Positions 7,390 through 14,296 of a stretch of DNA of 14,792 bases are shown here, one piece after another. Under the pieces are notes generated by a model. That model saw only the letters and a program-made list of their open reading frames with translations. It was not told where the DNA came from and searched no databases. The position numbers and the translations under genes were made by a program. Source of the DNA: an uncultured Rhizobiaceae group bacterium (GTDB lineage Bacteria; Pseudomonadota; Alphaproteobacteria; Rhizobiales; Rhizobiaceae); assembly GCA_938009335.1 (NCBI GenBank), contig CALLHT010000119.1, positions 1 through 14,792 of the forward strand, in the 5' to 3' direction. Numbering within the stretch: the stretch's first letter is position 1; each line of letters starts with the position of its first letter.

Positions 7390-8123
7390 TCCATTTCTGA
7401 AGAAATATCTTCTTCAGTCCATATGCCCTTTTGGGTGAGTAGTTTTGCGGCAGCTGCTTGCTCAGCGCTTCGTTTAGAGCGACCGTTTCCGAATGCTTCG
7501 AGTTGATCACCGATCTTAACAGAGACGGTGAACTCGGGATCATGGTCCGGTCCCGTCCTCGCTGTTTCGACATATCGCGGTGTGCCAAGCCCTTCTGCGT
7601 GCGCCCATTCCTGTAGGGCAGTTTTTGAATCACGCCGAGCAGTTTTTACATCGTGAATACGCTCTTTCCAAAAGCGCTGAATAAAGTTCTCAGTCGCGAC
7701 CAACCCCCCATCCAGATAAATAGAGGCGATGAGCGCTTCCAACACATCCGCGCGCACGCTTTGCATGCGCTTACCGGTAATCTGTTTAAGATCGCCGCCG
7801 GTACGGATGAACTCATGAAGCTGTAAGCGATCCGAGATCTCTGCCAGCGTCTTACCTTTAACCAATGCGTTCAGTCGAAGGGACAGTTCACCTTCGACAG
7901 CTTTTGGAAACTCTTTGAACAAAAGCTCTGCGATGCAAATGCCAAGCACTCTGTCGCCCAAAAATTCCAACCGCTCATAGTGAAAGTTGTCATCGGAATT
8001 CTTACGCACACTGGAATGGGTCAACGCACGTTCAAGATTTGAAAAATCTGAAAACTGATAGCCAATGCGATCTTCAAGAATACCAAACCGGCGTTTGCCT
8101 CTGTCTGAATACGCAGTGCTCAT
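7386..8123 (-). CDS. rnc: ribonuclease III
   Basis: RNase III cuts double-stranded RNA and processes the rRNA precursor and many mRNAs. The 245-residue protein has the nuclease signature YERLEFLGDRVLG (49-61) and the second acidic pair in ADVLEALIASIYLDGG (125-140). E53, D57, D126 and E129 are the expected metal-binding residues. A double-stranded RNA-binding domain covers about 165-232, with DSKTALQEWAH (165-175) and GRSKRSAEQAAAAKLL (214-229). The ATG at 8123 lies 3 bases after the lepB stop. No strong Shine-Dalgarno site is seen, again suggesting coupling. The stop overlaps the GTG of era. All expected catalytic residues are present, so the enzyme should be active. Confidence 0.97.
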   Translation of the reverse strand: MSTAYSDRGKRRFGILEDRIGYQFSDFSNLERALTHSSVRKNSDDNFHYERLEFLGDRVLGICIAELLFKEFPKAVEGELSLRLNALVKGKTLAEISDRLQLHEFIRTGGDLKQITGKRMQSVRADVLEALIASIYLDGGLVATENFIQRFWKERIHDVKTARRDSKTALQEWAHAEGLGTPRYVETARTGPDHDPEFTVSVKIGDQLEAFGNGRSKRSAEQAAAAKLLTQKGIWTEEDISSEME

Positions 8124-8126
8124 ATG

Positions 8127-8897
8127 TTATAGGCCGTCAAAGATGCGGCTGGCGCGCAAATCGTCCGGCCATTTCCACACTGCCAGCGGATGCGTGCGAT
8201 CTTTAATCGAGAAGAAAATAATGTCAGCACGACCGACGAAGTTTTCCAACGGTACGAACCCGGCTTCAAACCGACTGTCCGCCGAATTATCGCGATTATC
8301 ACCCATCATAAAATAGTGGCCTTCAGGCACTTCGAAAACCTGAGTATTGTCACCAAGGCTTCTTGGGTTCACATCCAGCGTCTTATAGCTCACACCATTG
8401 GGGAGGGTTTCGATAAAGACGGGGATTGGACCAACCCCACTTTCGTCATCAATGTAATTTTCACCAGCGCGTTCCCGCTTCACCGGCTCATCGTTGATGT
8501 AGAGAATGCCATCGCGCATCTGAATTTTGTCTCCCGGTAACCCAACTACTCTCTTGATGTAATCAATGGTCGGGTTTGGCGGGAATTTGAACACCGCAAT
8601 ATCACCGCGCTCAGGTTCTGAAGACCAGATACGACCATCAAACAAATCAGGAGCAAGTGGCAGCGAGTATTTGGAATAGCCATAGCTGAATTTGGAAACG
8701 AAGAGGTAATCACCAATCAGCAAAGACGGCTTCATGGAGCCTGATGGAATGCTAAACGGCTGGAAGATAAAAGTTCTCAAAATGACCGCGAGTATCAAGG
8801 CCTGAACAATTACAGAAAGCGTCTCGCCAAAGGTCCCACCCTTGGCCGGTTTCTTTGTATTTTTTGCGTTCTCAGCCTGATCCTGTTCAGTACTCAA
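8127..8897 (-). CDS. lepB: signal peptidase I
   Basis: LepB cleaves signal peptides from exported proteins at the outer face of the inner membrane. The 256-residue protein begins with a charged cytoplasmic segment, then one hydrophobic helix near 26-45, and the active-site box SIPSGSMKPSL (49-59), in which S54 is the nucleophile. K115 in DYIKRVVGLPGD (112-123) is the general base. The family box MGDNRDNSADSR is at 198-209. The start is TTG (8897), supported by AAAGGG (8905-8910) 7 bases upstream. It begins 29 bases after acpS ends and stops 3 bases before rnc. The single N-terminal helix and the short length fit alphaproteobacterial LepB; the E. coli enzyme has two helices. Confidence 0.96.
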   Translation of the reverse strand: MSTEQDQAENAKNTKKPAKGGTFGETLSVIVQALILAVILRTFIFQPFSIPSGSMKPSLLIGDYLFVSKFSYGYSKYSLPLAPDLFDGRIWSSEPERGDIAVFKFPPNPTIDYIKRVVGLPGDKIQMRDGILYINDEPVKRERAGENYIDDESGVGPIPVFIETLPNGVSYKTLDVNPRSLGDNTQVFEVPEGHYFMMGDNRDNSADSRFEAGFVPLENFVGRADIIFFSIKDRTHPLAVWKWPDDLRASRIFDGL

Positions 8898-8926
8898 GGC
8901 GTTTCCCTTTCAGAAAAACAAAGCGG

Positions 8927-9325
8927 TCAGGATTTGAGCGCTTCAATGATGACAAAAGCCTGCGCCAACGGGAAGTCATCAGTAATGGTTAGGTGTATGT
9001 GAGGTTCGTATCCACTGGGCATCATTTTCGCAAGTCTTTTCGCAGCACCATTAGTCAGAACCATGGTCGGCTTACCATTCTTATCATTCACGACACCCAT
9101 ATCGCGCCAGAAAACACCATTTGAAAGCCCGGTACCGAGTGCTTTGCTGCAGGCTTCCTTGGCTGCAAATCGTTTGGCATAAGATGCAGCTCTATTCTTG
9201 CGCCGATCCGACTTTTTTTGCTCGATATCTGTAAACAAGCGATCCGTAAACCGGGAACCATGGCGCTCCAGAGATTTCTCTATTCGCCGAATATCAATGA
9301 GATCACTACCAAGTCCGATAATCAT
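8927..9325 (-). CDS. acpS: holo-[acyl-carrier-protein] synthase
   Basis: AcpS transfers the 4'-phosphopantetheine arm from coenzyme A to apo acyl carrier protein, needed for fatty acid synthesis. The 132-residue protein starts with IIGLGSDLIDIRRIE (2-16), where D8 binds magnesium. The second family motif is RFAAKEACSKALGTG (52-66) with E57. The C-terminal HLTITDDFPLAQAF (111-124) completes the fold. The start MIIG at 9325 is chosen over an upstream TTG (9361) because the conserved N-terminus begins there and AAAGGG (9334-9339) lies 8 bases upstream. The 126 bases before it hold a candidate promoter, so acpS may head a sub-operon acpS-lepB-rnc-era-recO-thioesterase. Confidence 0.95.
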   Translation of the reverse strand: MIIGLGSDLIDIRRIEKSLERHGSRFTDRLFTDIEQKKSDRRKNRAASYAKRFAAKEACSKALGTGLSNGVFWRDMGVVNDKNGKPTMVLTNGAAKRLAKMMPSGYEPHIHLTITDDFPLAQAFVIIEALKS

Positions 9326-9348
9326 ACAATCTGCCCTTTGTTCAATCC

Positions 9349-9377
9349 AATTTAGGCACAAAGACCTGCAGATTCAA
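9349..9377 (-). promoter_or_regulatory. candidate promoter upstream of acpS
   Basis: Read on the - strand, TTGAAT (9372-9377) and TAAATT (9349-9354) are spaced by 17 bases, each matching 4 of 6 consensus bases. Transcription would start near 9342, only about 17 bases before the acpS ATG but still including its ribosome binding site. It is the best pair I found in this gap, but it could be chance. Confidence 0.3.
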
Positions 9378-9429
9378 CGCAGTTTCAGCAGCTAATCGAT
9401 AATTGGGAAACAAGCGGAGAAGAACAGCT

Positions 9430-9467
9430 GAACAATCCGCAAATCAAAGGTTTATGCTGGATTGTTC
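9430..9467. repeat. 9-bp perfect inverted repeat spanning the stop codon of the DUF2062 gene
   Basis: GAACAATCC (9430-9438) and GGATTGTTC (9459-9467) pair exactly around a 20-base loop that contains the stop codon (9452-9454). In the - strand transcript the hairpin would form across the end of the gene and is followed by a pyrimidine-rich but not T-rich stretch (TTCTTCT). It is not a canonical terminator; it could be a 3'-end stabiliser or a processing signal between DUF2062 and acpS. Confidence 0.4.
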
Positions 9468-10036
9468 TTCTTGGCCAAACGCTGTTGACGATGTCGGCGG
9501 AATGTTACCGCCGCCCAACGGGTAAACACGTATGCGATCATCCCGAAAAGCACGCCTAAGGGGAATGACCCTACCAGCATCGGCTTAAGAAGCGGGTGCC
9601 AAATCCCTTCAACCAATTGGAGTACTCCGGAAAATCCCAAGTCCATCAAGCTCACATCTGACAGGGATGAGAGTGTTTCCGTGTCTGAATCATCCGCTTC
9701 ACCGGAAAGGATCAAAGTGCCAAGTTTGTAGGTAGATGTCCAAATAAACGGGAACGTTAAGGGATTGCCGAAGAAGGTCCCCATTGCGGCGGATAGAAAG
9801 TTTCCCGCAATTAAATATGCGACCATGAACGCAAGCAGGAAATGAAATCCCAATAAGGGTGTAAATGACGCGAACACGCCGGCAGCAACACCTGCAGAAA
9901 TCGCATGAGGAGAGGCCGTAAGACGTAGCACCCGTTTGCTGACATATTTGGCAGATCGCGACCAACTACGGCGTGGCCACAGCCATACCCGTAGTGTTTC
10001 TCCCCAGCCAGCCGGTTTTTTGCGACCAAACAGCAT
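9452..10036 (-). CDS. DUF2062 membrane protein
   Basis: This 194-residue protein belongs to the DUF2062 group by its layout. A basic amphipathic N-terminus (rich in Trp, Arg and Lys) leads to two adjacent hydrophobic segments near 45-62 and 64-88, which contain the TPLLGFHF stretch (59-66). Next come the conserved FGNPLTFPFIW (89-99), an acidic soluble loop (112-135) and a C-terminal helix near 153-172. A strongly basic tail, RRHRQQRLAKK, ends the chain. The function is unknown for the family. The protein is most likely in the inner membrane. It sits 116 bases after pyrE and 126 bases before acpS in the same direction, so it is probably part of the cluster, but the gaps leave room for separate expression. 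There is no clear Shine-Dalgarno site before the ATG at 10036. Confidence 0.88.
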   Translation of the reverse strand: MLFGRKKPAGWGETLRVWLWPRRSWSRSAKYVSKRVLRLTASPHAISAGVAAGVFASFTPLLGFHFLLAFMVAYLIAGNFLSAAMGTFFGNPLTFPFIWTSTYKLGTLILSGEADDSDTETLSSLSDVSLMDLGFSGVLQLVEGIWHPLLKPMLVGSFPLGVLFGMIAYVFTRWAAVTFRRHRQQRLAKKNNPA

Positions 10037-10152
10037 GCTTTACTTTGCGTCCGATTATTAGTCCCCGATATGTGGGGATATAGCAGGAGAGTAATAATAC
10101 CCGATTAACAAAATTTCTTTGTTGGATCCTTATTACGTAAAATTGAGGCGCT
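10037..10152. other. pyrE-DUF2062 gap with small AT-rich inverted repeats
   Basis: This AT-rich gap holds AACAAA-ATTTC-TTTGTT (10107-10123), the 8-base palindrome TTACGTAA (10133-10140) and a short TCCCC/GGGGA hairpin (stem bases 10066-10070 and 10078-10082 approximately). None is followed by a T-run in the - direction, so no terminator is called. A TATTAT box lies on the - strand near 10095-10100 but lacks a -35 partner. I see no small gene here. Confidence 0.35.
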
Positions 10153-10728
10153 CTAAAGGTTGCGGCTTCCAGGCTTCGTCGCAGGAATTGAGGCGAGTTC
10201 CGCAGGCAGTTCATCCTCTTTGTAGGCTGGTACTTCGTACTCGGCCAATGCGATGAGTGGCACGCCCACATCAGCTTTACCTGCAGAGCGGTCCACTAGG
10301 CACGCCGCAGCCAGAACTTCCGCACCAATCTCTTGAAGTGATTCAACAGTTTCCCGAATAGACAGGCCTGTTGTAACAATATCCTCTATGATCACCACTT
10401 TTGCCGAGGCTGGAAGTTCAAAACGTCTAAGTCTGAATTTTCCTTCCTCACGCTCAACCCAAACATTTGGAAGGCCAAGATGCCGTGATGTTTCGTACGC
10501 AGGAATAATACCGCCCACTGCCGGCCCAACGACATATTCCACATCCGGATGGGCAGCTTTCACTTTGTCCGCAAGTGCTTTGCACAGGACTTCCGTTTTG
10601 TCGGCATGCATGAACACCCGTGCTTTCTGAAGGAATACCGGACTATGCAGCCCAGATGTGAGGATAAAATGCCCTTCAAGCATCGCTCCGCATTCTCGGA
10701 ATATTTCCAGGACCTGATCTGTATTCAT
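10153..10728 (-). CDS. pyrE: orotate phosphoribosyltransferase
   Basis: PyrE joins orotate to PRPP to form orotidine 5'-phosphate, the fifth step of pyrimidine synthesis. The 191-residue protein has GHFILTSGLHSPVFLQKA (19-36), the VGPAVGGIIPAYETSR segment (67-82) and the catalytic-loop region WVEREEGK (90-97). The PRPP-binding motif VVIIEDIVTTG is at 111-121, with E115 and D116. Family length is about 190-215, so it is complete. GGAG (10736-10739) lies 7 bases before the ATG at 10728, and the gene begins 22 bases after the rsh stop. This implies cotranscription of the alarmone enzyme with pyrE. No upstream attenuator is visible in such a short gap. Confidence 0.96.
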   Translation of the reverse strand: MNTDQVLEIFRECGAMLEGHFILTSGLHSPVFLQKARVFMHADKTEVLCKALADKVKAAHPDVEYVVGPAVGGIIPAYETSRHLGLPNVWVEREEGKFRLRRFELPASAKVVIIEDIVTTGLSIRETVESLQEIGAEVLAAACLVDRSAGKADVGVPLIALAEYEVPAYKEDELPAELASIPATKPGSRNL

Positions 10729-10750
10729 ATTTCATCTCCAAGTATGGGGC

Positions 10751-12946
10751 TTAGCCCAGCAATCGTTCCGCCTTGGTAATCACCTTCTGCGCAGAAAGTT
10801 GTTGTAGGATACGGGTTAAGTGAACAAGATCCTTCACTTCAACATCAATTTCGAATTCTGCAAAATCATCCACTGGAACCTGCATGTTCAGGTTTTGTAT
10901 GTTGCTTTCGTGATGTGCAATGATGCGCGAAATATCGGCAAGCGTACCGGGTGCATTTTTTGCCAAAATCCTGATACGTGCAGGAAAGCGATCTTTAGTG
11001 GCTTCTTCTACGTCCCAGCTTAGATCAATCCAATGTTCTTTATCACCTTTAAATCGACTAAGCGACGGCGCCTCCACCGGATAAATTGTAATGCCTTTAT
11101 CCGGATCGAGAATCCCGACTATCTGGTCACCGGGCACAGCACCGCATTCAGCTGCAAACTCGATCGGCAAATCATCATTCACTCCACGAATTGGGATATG
11201 CGCGCGCTTTTCTGATTTTCTCTTTTCTGGCGTTCTCCGCATAATAGTAGGAAGCGAAAAGAAACTTCTTCCAGATGACTGATCGGAATTTGCCTTCGAT
11301 TTTGTGTCAGAATGTTCATGTTTAAACTCAGGATTGACAGCCAAGATCACATCCATAGGCTTGATTTCGCCGCGCCCAACTTGGGCCAACATATCGTCCA
11401 TACTTTCTCGAGCCAAACGCGGCAAAACTGCTTCGATCTCGTCGGCCTCGTACGTCATTCCGACTTTCGCAAATTCGCGTTCCAGAATACGCACACCCAA
11501 CGTACGGTATTGTTTTCTCGCAGCCTGTCGGCTTGCGCGGCGAATTGCAGATCGGGCTTTGCCCGTAACAACTACCGATTGCCATGCTGACGGAGGGGAT
11601 TGGGAGTCCGAACGAATGATCTCCACCTCATCACCATTTTGGAGTTCTGTGATCACAGGCATGATCTTTCCATTGAGTTTGCACCCGATGCAACTATCAC
11701 CGATATCGGTATGTACCGCATAAGCAAAATCAATTGGAGTGGCGCCTGTTGGAAGGGAAATGATCTGGCCTTTGGGCGTAAAACAAAAGACCTGATCCAG
11801 AAACAATTCAAGTTTCGTATGTTCTAGAAACTCTTCCGGATTATCCGATTCAGCCAATTGCTCAATGGTTTTTCGCAAGGATGCATAAGCCTTCGAATGC
11901 GAGAAATCATCGTCACCTTCTTTATAGGCAGCATGAGCCGCAATGCCATATTCTGCCACTTCGTGCATTTTCCAGGTACGAATCTGCAATTCAACCCTCT
12001 GTTTGGACGGCCCCACAATCGTAGTGTGGATCGATTGGTAATCGTTCTGCTTGGGAACGGAAATGAAGTCTTTGAACCGTCCCGGCACCATTGCCCAATC
12101 GGTATGGACAATGCCCAAAGTCAGATAGCACTGCTCAATCGTATCCACGATAACGCGGAAGCCGAAAATGTCTGATAGCTGCTCAAGACCTAGTTGTTTG
12201 GTCTCCATCTTCCGGAACACTGAGTATGGCTTCTTCTGACGGCTTTTTACTTTCGCTGTAATGTTACGCTCTGCAAGTCGTTGCTCAAGAGTGCCGGAGA
12301 TCTCTGCGGTAATAGAGCGATTTTTTTCTCCCAGCTCTCGAAGATAGCTCATTACCGTTTCATAAGCTTCCGGGTTGATGTAACGAAAAGAAAGTTCCTC
12401 AAGTTCATCACGCAAATCCTGCATGCCCATGCGGCCTGCAAGTGGCGCATAAATCTCCATGGTTTCCGTTGCGATGCGTTTTGATTTATCTGGCCGCATT
12501 ACACCCAAGGTGCGCATGTTATGTAAGCGATCCGCAAGCTTAACCAGCAGCACGCGGATATCATCCGAAATTGCCAGAAGAAGGCGCCGTAGGTTCTCTG
12601 CTTGTTTTGCCCGCTTTGAAACCAGATCAAGACGTTTGAGTTTGGTTAGTCCCTCAACAAGATGGCCGATCTTTTCGCCAAACATCTCATCAATTTCACG
12701 ACGCGTTGCATCTGTGTCTTCAATCGTATCATGAAGCAAGCCGACGGCAATCGTGTCTTCATCCAGCTTGAGGTCTGTAAGAATTGCCGCCACTTCTAGC
12801 GGATGAGAAAAGTAAGGATCGCCAGAAGCCCGTTTTTGCTCGCCATGCTTTTGCATTGCATAAACGTAAGCCTTGTTTAGCAAGGCTTCGTTTGGTTCTT
12901 TTGTATACGTTGCAACCCGTTCTACGAGTTCGTATTGGCGCATCAT
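10751..12946 (-). CDS. rsh: bifunctional (p)ppGpp synthetase/hydrolase (RelA/SpoT homologue, Rsh)
   Basis: Rsh makes and degrades (p)ppGpp and is the main stringent-response enzyme in alphaproteobacteria. The 731-residue chain holds an HD hydrolase domain (about 20-180) with FSHPLEV (46-52), HDTIEDT (72-78) and ADRLHNMRTL (138-147). The synthetase domain (about 230-345) has RQKKPYSVFRKM (236-247), FGFRVIVD (261-268), YQSIHT (303-308) and VELQIRT (318-324). A TGS domain (about 386-447) and a C-terminal ACT domain (about 656-731) follow. All motifs for both activities look intact. The region matching the zinc-finger domain reads AAECGAVPGDQIVGI (598-612) and lacks the paired and later cysteines seen in E. 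coli RelA. Two ATG codons stand in tandem (12946 and 12943) with no clear ribosome binding site. Confidence 0.96.
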   Translation of the reverse strand: MMRQYELVERVATYTKEPNEALLNKAYVYAMQKHGEQKRASGDPYFSHPLEVAAILTDLKLDEDTIAVGLLHDTIEDTDATRREIDEMFGEKIGHLVEGLTKLKRLDLVSKRAKQAENLRRLLLAISDDIRVLLVKLADRLHNMRTLGVMRPDKSKRIATETMEIYAPLAGRMGMQDLRDELEELSFRYINPEAYETVMSYLRELGEKNRSITAEISGTLEQRLAERNITAKVKSRQKKPYSVFRKMETKQLGLEQLSDIFGFRVIVDTIEQCYLTLGIVHTDWAMVPGRFKDFISVPKQNDYQSIHTTIVGPSKQRVELQIRTWKMHEVAEYGIAAHAAYKEGDDDFSHSKAYASLRKTIEQLAESDNPEEFLEHTKLELFLDQVFCFTPKGQIISLPTGATPIDFAYAVHTDIGDSCIGCKLNGKIMPVITELQNGDEVEIIRSDSQSPPSAWQSVVVTGKARSAIRRASRQAARKQYRTLGVRILEREFAKVGMTYEADEIEAVLPRLARESMDDMLAQVGRGEIKPMDVILAVNPEFKHEHSDTKSKANSDQSSGRSFFSLPTIMRRTPEKRKSEKRAHIPIRGVNDDLPIEFAAECGAVPGDQIVGILDPDKGITIYPVEAPSLSRFKGDKEHWIDLSWDVEEATKDRFPARIRILAKNAPGTLADISRIIAHHESNIQNLNMQVPVDDFAEFEIDVEVKDLVHLTRILQQLSAQKVITKAERLLG

Positions 12947-12986
12947 TGGCGGTGACCGATAAATTCTTTACCCGCTACATATGAAA

Positions 12987-13017
12987 CATCCGGCTAAGCT
13001 TTTAAAGCCGCCGGATG
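12987..13017 (-). terminator. GC-rich hairpin between rpoZ and rsh
   Basis: CATCCGGC and GCCGGATG (stem bases 12987-12994 and 13010-13017) form a perfect 8-bp stem. The loop itself contains a small hairpin, GCTTT/AAAGC. In the - transcript the stem is followed by TTTCATAT, a weak U-tract. It lies 37 bases after the rpoZ stop and 40 bases before the rsh start, so it could partly terminate or process the rpoZ message. The U-tract is too short for a firm call as an efficient terminator. Confidence 0.5.
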
Positions 13018-13054
13018 CAATAACTGCTCTTTTACGCTGATTATCTGAAATAAA

Positions 13055-13477
13055 TCAAAAATCGTCGCTTTTATCTGGCGGAACCAGACCTTCAATACCC
13101 GCAAGAAGCTCTTCTTCTGACAGACTATCAAACGTCACGTCTGGTTGCTGCGGTGCATCTGGTACATCGCTCATAACAGGCGCTTCCGGCATCTCCGCAA
13201 CATCAGGAAGCGCATCAATATGATCCATTTCATTTTCAGGTTCATCCACTTCAACCTGTTTCTGCAATGAATGGATTAGATCTTCTTCAAGATCCCCAGG
13301 AGAAAGTGTCTCATCTGCGATTTCGCGAAGAGCAACAACGGGATTTTTATCGTTGTCGCGCGGAACTGTAATTTCAGCTCCACTGGAGATTTGACGAGCG
13401 CGATGGCCTGCCAATAGAACGAGTTCAAAACGGTTTTGGACCTTGTCGACGCAATCCTCGACGGTAACACGTGCCAT
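13055..13477 (-). CDS. rpoZ: RNA polymerase omega subunit
   Basis: Omega helps beta-prime fold and assemble into RNA polymerase and, in other proteobacteria, forms part of a ppGpp binding site. The conserved core covers residues 1-58: MARVTVEDCVDKVQNRFELV, then LLAGHRARQISSG, VPRDNDKNPVVALREIADET. A tail of about 80 residues follows, rich in Asp, Glu and Pro, ending GLVPPDKSDDF. The 140-residue length exceeds the 91 of E. coli; tails of this sort are usual in alphaproteobacteria as I recall. The start at 13477 is chosen because MARVTVEDC is the family N-terminus and GAGG (13487-13490) lies 9 bases upstream. An upstream TTG (13531) would add 18 unlikely residues. The neighbour rsh gives a natural stringent-response pairing. 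Confidence 0.95.
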   Translation of the reverse strand: MARVTVEDCVDKVQNRFELVLLAGHRARQISSGAEITVPRDNDKNPVVALREIADETLSPGDLEEDLIHSLQKQVEVDEPENEMDHIDALPDVAEMPEAPVMSDVPDAPQQPDVTFDSLSEEELLAGIEGLVPPDKSDDF

Positions 13478-13509
13478 AACAATAAACCTCAATGTTTGGA
13501 AGTTGCGCC

Positions 13510-13538
13510 TGAGTACCGCAGAATTTTGCAAATTTCAA
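13510..13538 (-). promoter_or_regulatory. weak candidate promoter of rpoZ
   Basis: On the - strand TTGAAA (13533-13538; 5 of 6) is followed after 17 bases by TACTCA (13510-13515), a poor -10 box. Alphaproteobacterial promoters often keep a good -35 and a loose -10. The -35 box lies inside the inverted repeat AATTTC-AAG-GAAATT (13531-13545). The 231-base gap 13478-13708 must hold promoters for both rpoZ and the divergent NYN gene. For the latter I found no convincing pair. Confidence 0.25.
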
Positions 13539-13598
13539 GGAAATTCACACCCAACCCAATTTCGCCACAAGCTTGGAACATGCTTTAGCAATCACATT

Positions 13599-13612
13599 AA
13601 GTTTAAAAACTT
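13599..13612. repeat. 6-2-6 inverted repeat in the rpoZ/NYN divergent region
   Basis: AAGTTT (13599-13604) and AAACTT (13607-13612) pair exactly around AA. The site is near the middle of the divergent intergenic region and could be an operator or curved AT-rich DNA. Short AT-rich palindromes arise easily by chance. Confidence 0.25.
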
Positions 13613-13708
13613 TGGATGGCGTTTCAAAGCACATTCCTTATGCTTGAGCCATTATGTATTCGCATTTTCATTTGAATACTTACTTTGTTGTTTTTAGGAG
13701 ATATTTTG

Positions 13709-14296
13709 ATGTTTGATCAGCGAGAGAAGGTCGCCCTATTTATTGACGGTGCAAACCTTTATGCGACATCAAAATCGATCGGCTTTGACATCGATTACAA
13801 GCGGATGCTGAAATATTTTCAGAACCAAAGCTACCTTCTGCGGGCTTATTATTACACTGCATTGATTGAAGATCAGGAATATTCATCGATCCGTCCATTG
13901 ATCGATTGGCTGGACTACAATGGATACCGCGTAGTGACAAAGCCGACGAAAGAATTCACAGATTCTGCGGGCCGCCGAAAAGTTAAAGGCAATATGGATA
14001 TGGAACTGGCTATTGATGCGATGGAATTGGCAGAAACCGTTGATCATACGGTCCTGTTCTCTGGTGATGGAGACTTCCGCCCCTTGGTTGAAGCGTTGCA
14101 GCGAAAGGGCAGAAAGGTCAGTGTGGTTTCCACTGTCGCAACCAATCCGCCAATGATTGCAGACGATCTTCGTCGACAAGCTGACAACTTTATTGAGCTT
14201 AACTCACTCAAAAAAGAAATTGGACGTGACCCATCTGAAAAACCTAACTATGATCATGCACAAGATGATGAAGATGATGGCTATTACGAAGATTAA
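13709..14296 (+). CDS. NYN-domain (LabA/DUF88-like) putative nuclease
   Basis: The 195-residue protein has a PIN-like NYN fold. It starts with KVALFIDGANLYAT (7-20) and continues with KVKGNMDMELAIDAM (91-105) and VLFSGDGDFRPLVEAL (115-130). D13, D97, D103, D120 and D122 are the acidic residues expected to bind metal, so RNase activity is plausible though unproven for this subgroup. The tail from about 180 is acidic (DDEDDGYYED). AGGAG (13696-13700) lies 8 bases before the ATG at 13709, which decides this start over a TTG at 13685. The stop codon overlaps the start of the uracil-DNA glycosylase gene by one base (TAATG). It is divergent from rpoZ. No antitoxin-like partner is adjacent, so a toxin role is not suggested. 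Confidence 0.9.
   Translation: MFDQREKVALFIDGANLYATSKSIGFDIDYKRMLKYFQNQSYLLRAYYYTALIEDQEYSSIRPLIDWLDYNGYRVVTKPTKEFTDSAGRRKVKGNMDMELAIDAMELAETVDHTVLFSGDGDFRPLVEALQRKGRKVSVVSTVATNPPMIADDLRRQADNFIELNSLKKEIGRDPSEKPNYDHAQDDEDDGYYED

Noticed and set aside
11304..11723. 139-codon open frame on the + strand opposite rsh
   Set aside because: Rsh motifs on the - strand fill this interval; the composition (Ser/Arg/Thr-rich) is typical of a codon shadow.
13590..13606. CtrA-type site (TTAA-N7-TTAA) in the rpoZ/NYN region
   Set aside because: The two TTAA elements are separated by 2 bases rather than 7.
13709..14296. NYN/PIN-like protein as the toxin of a toxin-antitoxin pair
   Set aside because: No small antitoxin gene lies next to it. 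The partner is a DNA glycosylase, and the protein is longer than typical VapC toxins and has the LabA/DUF88 pattern.
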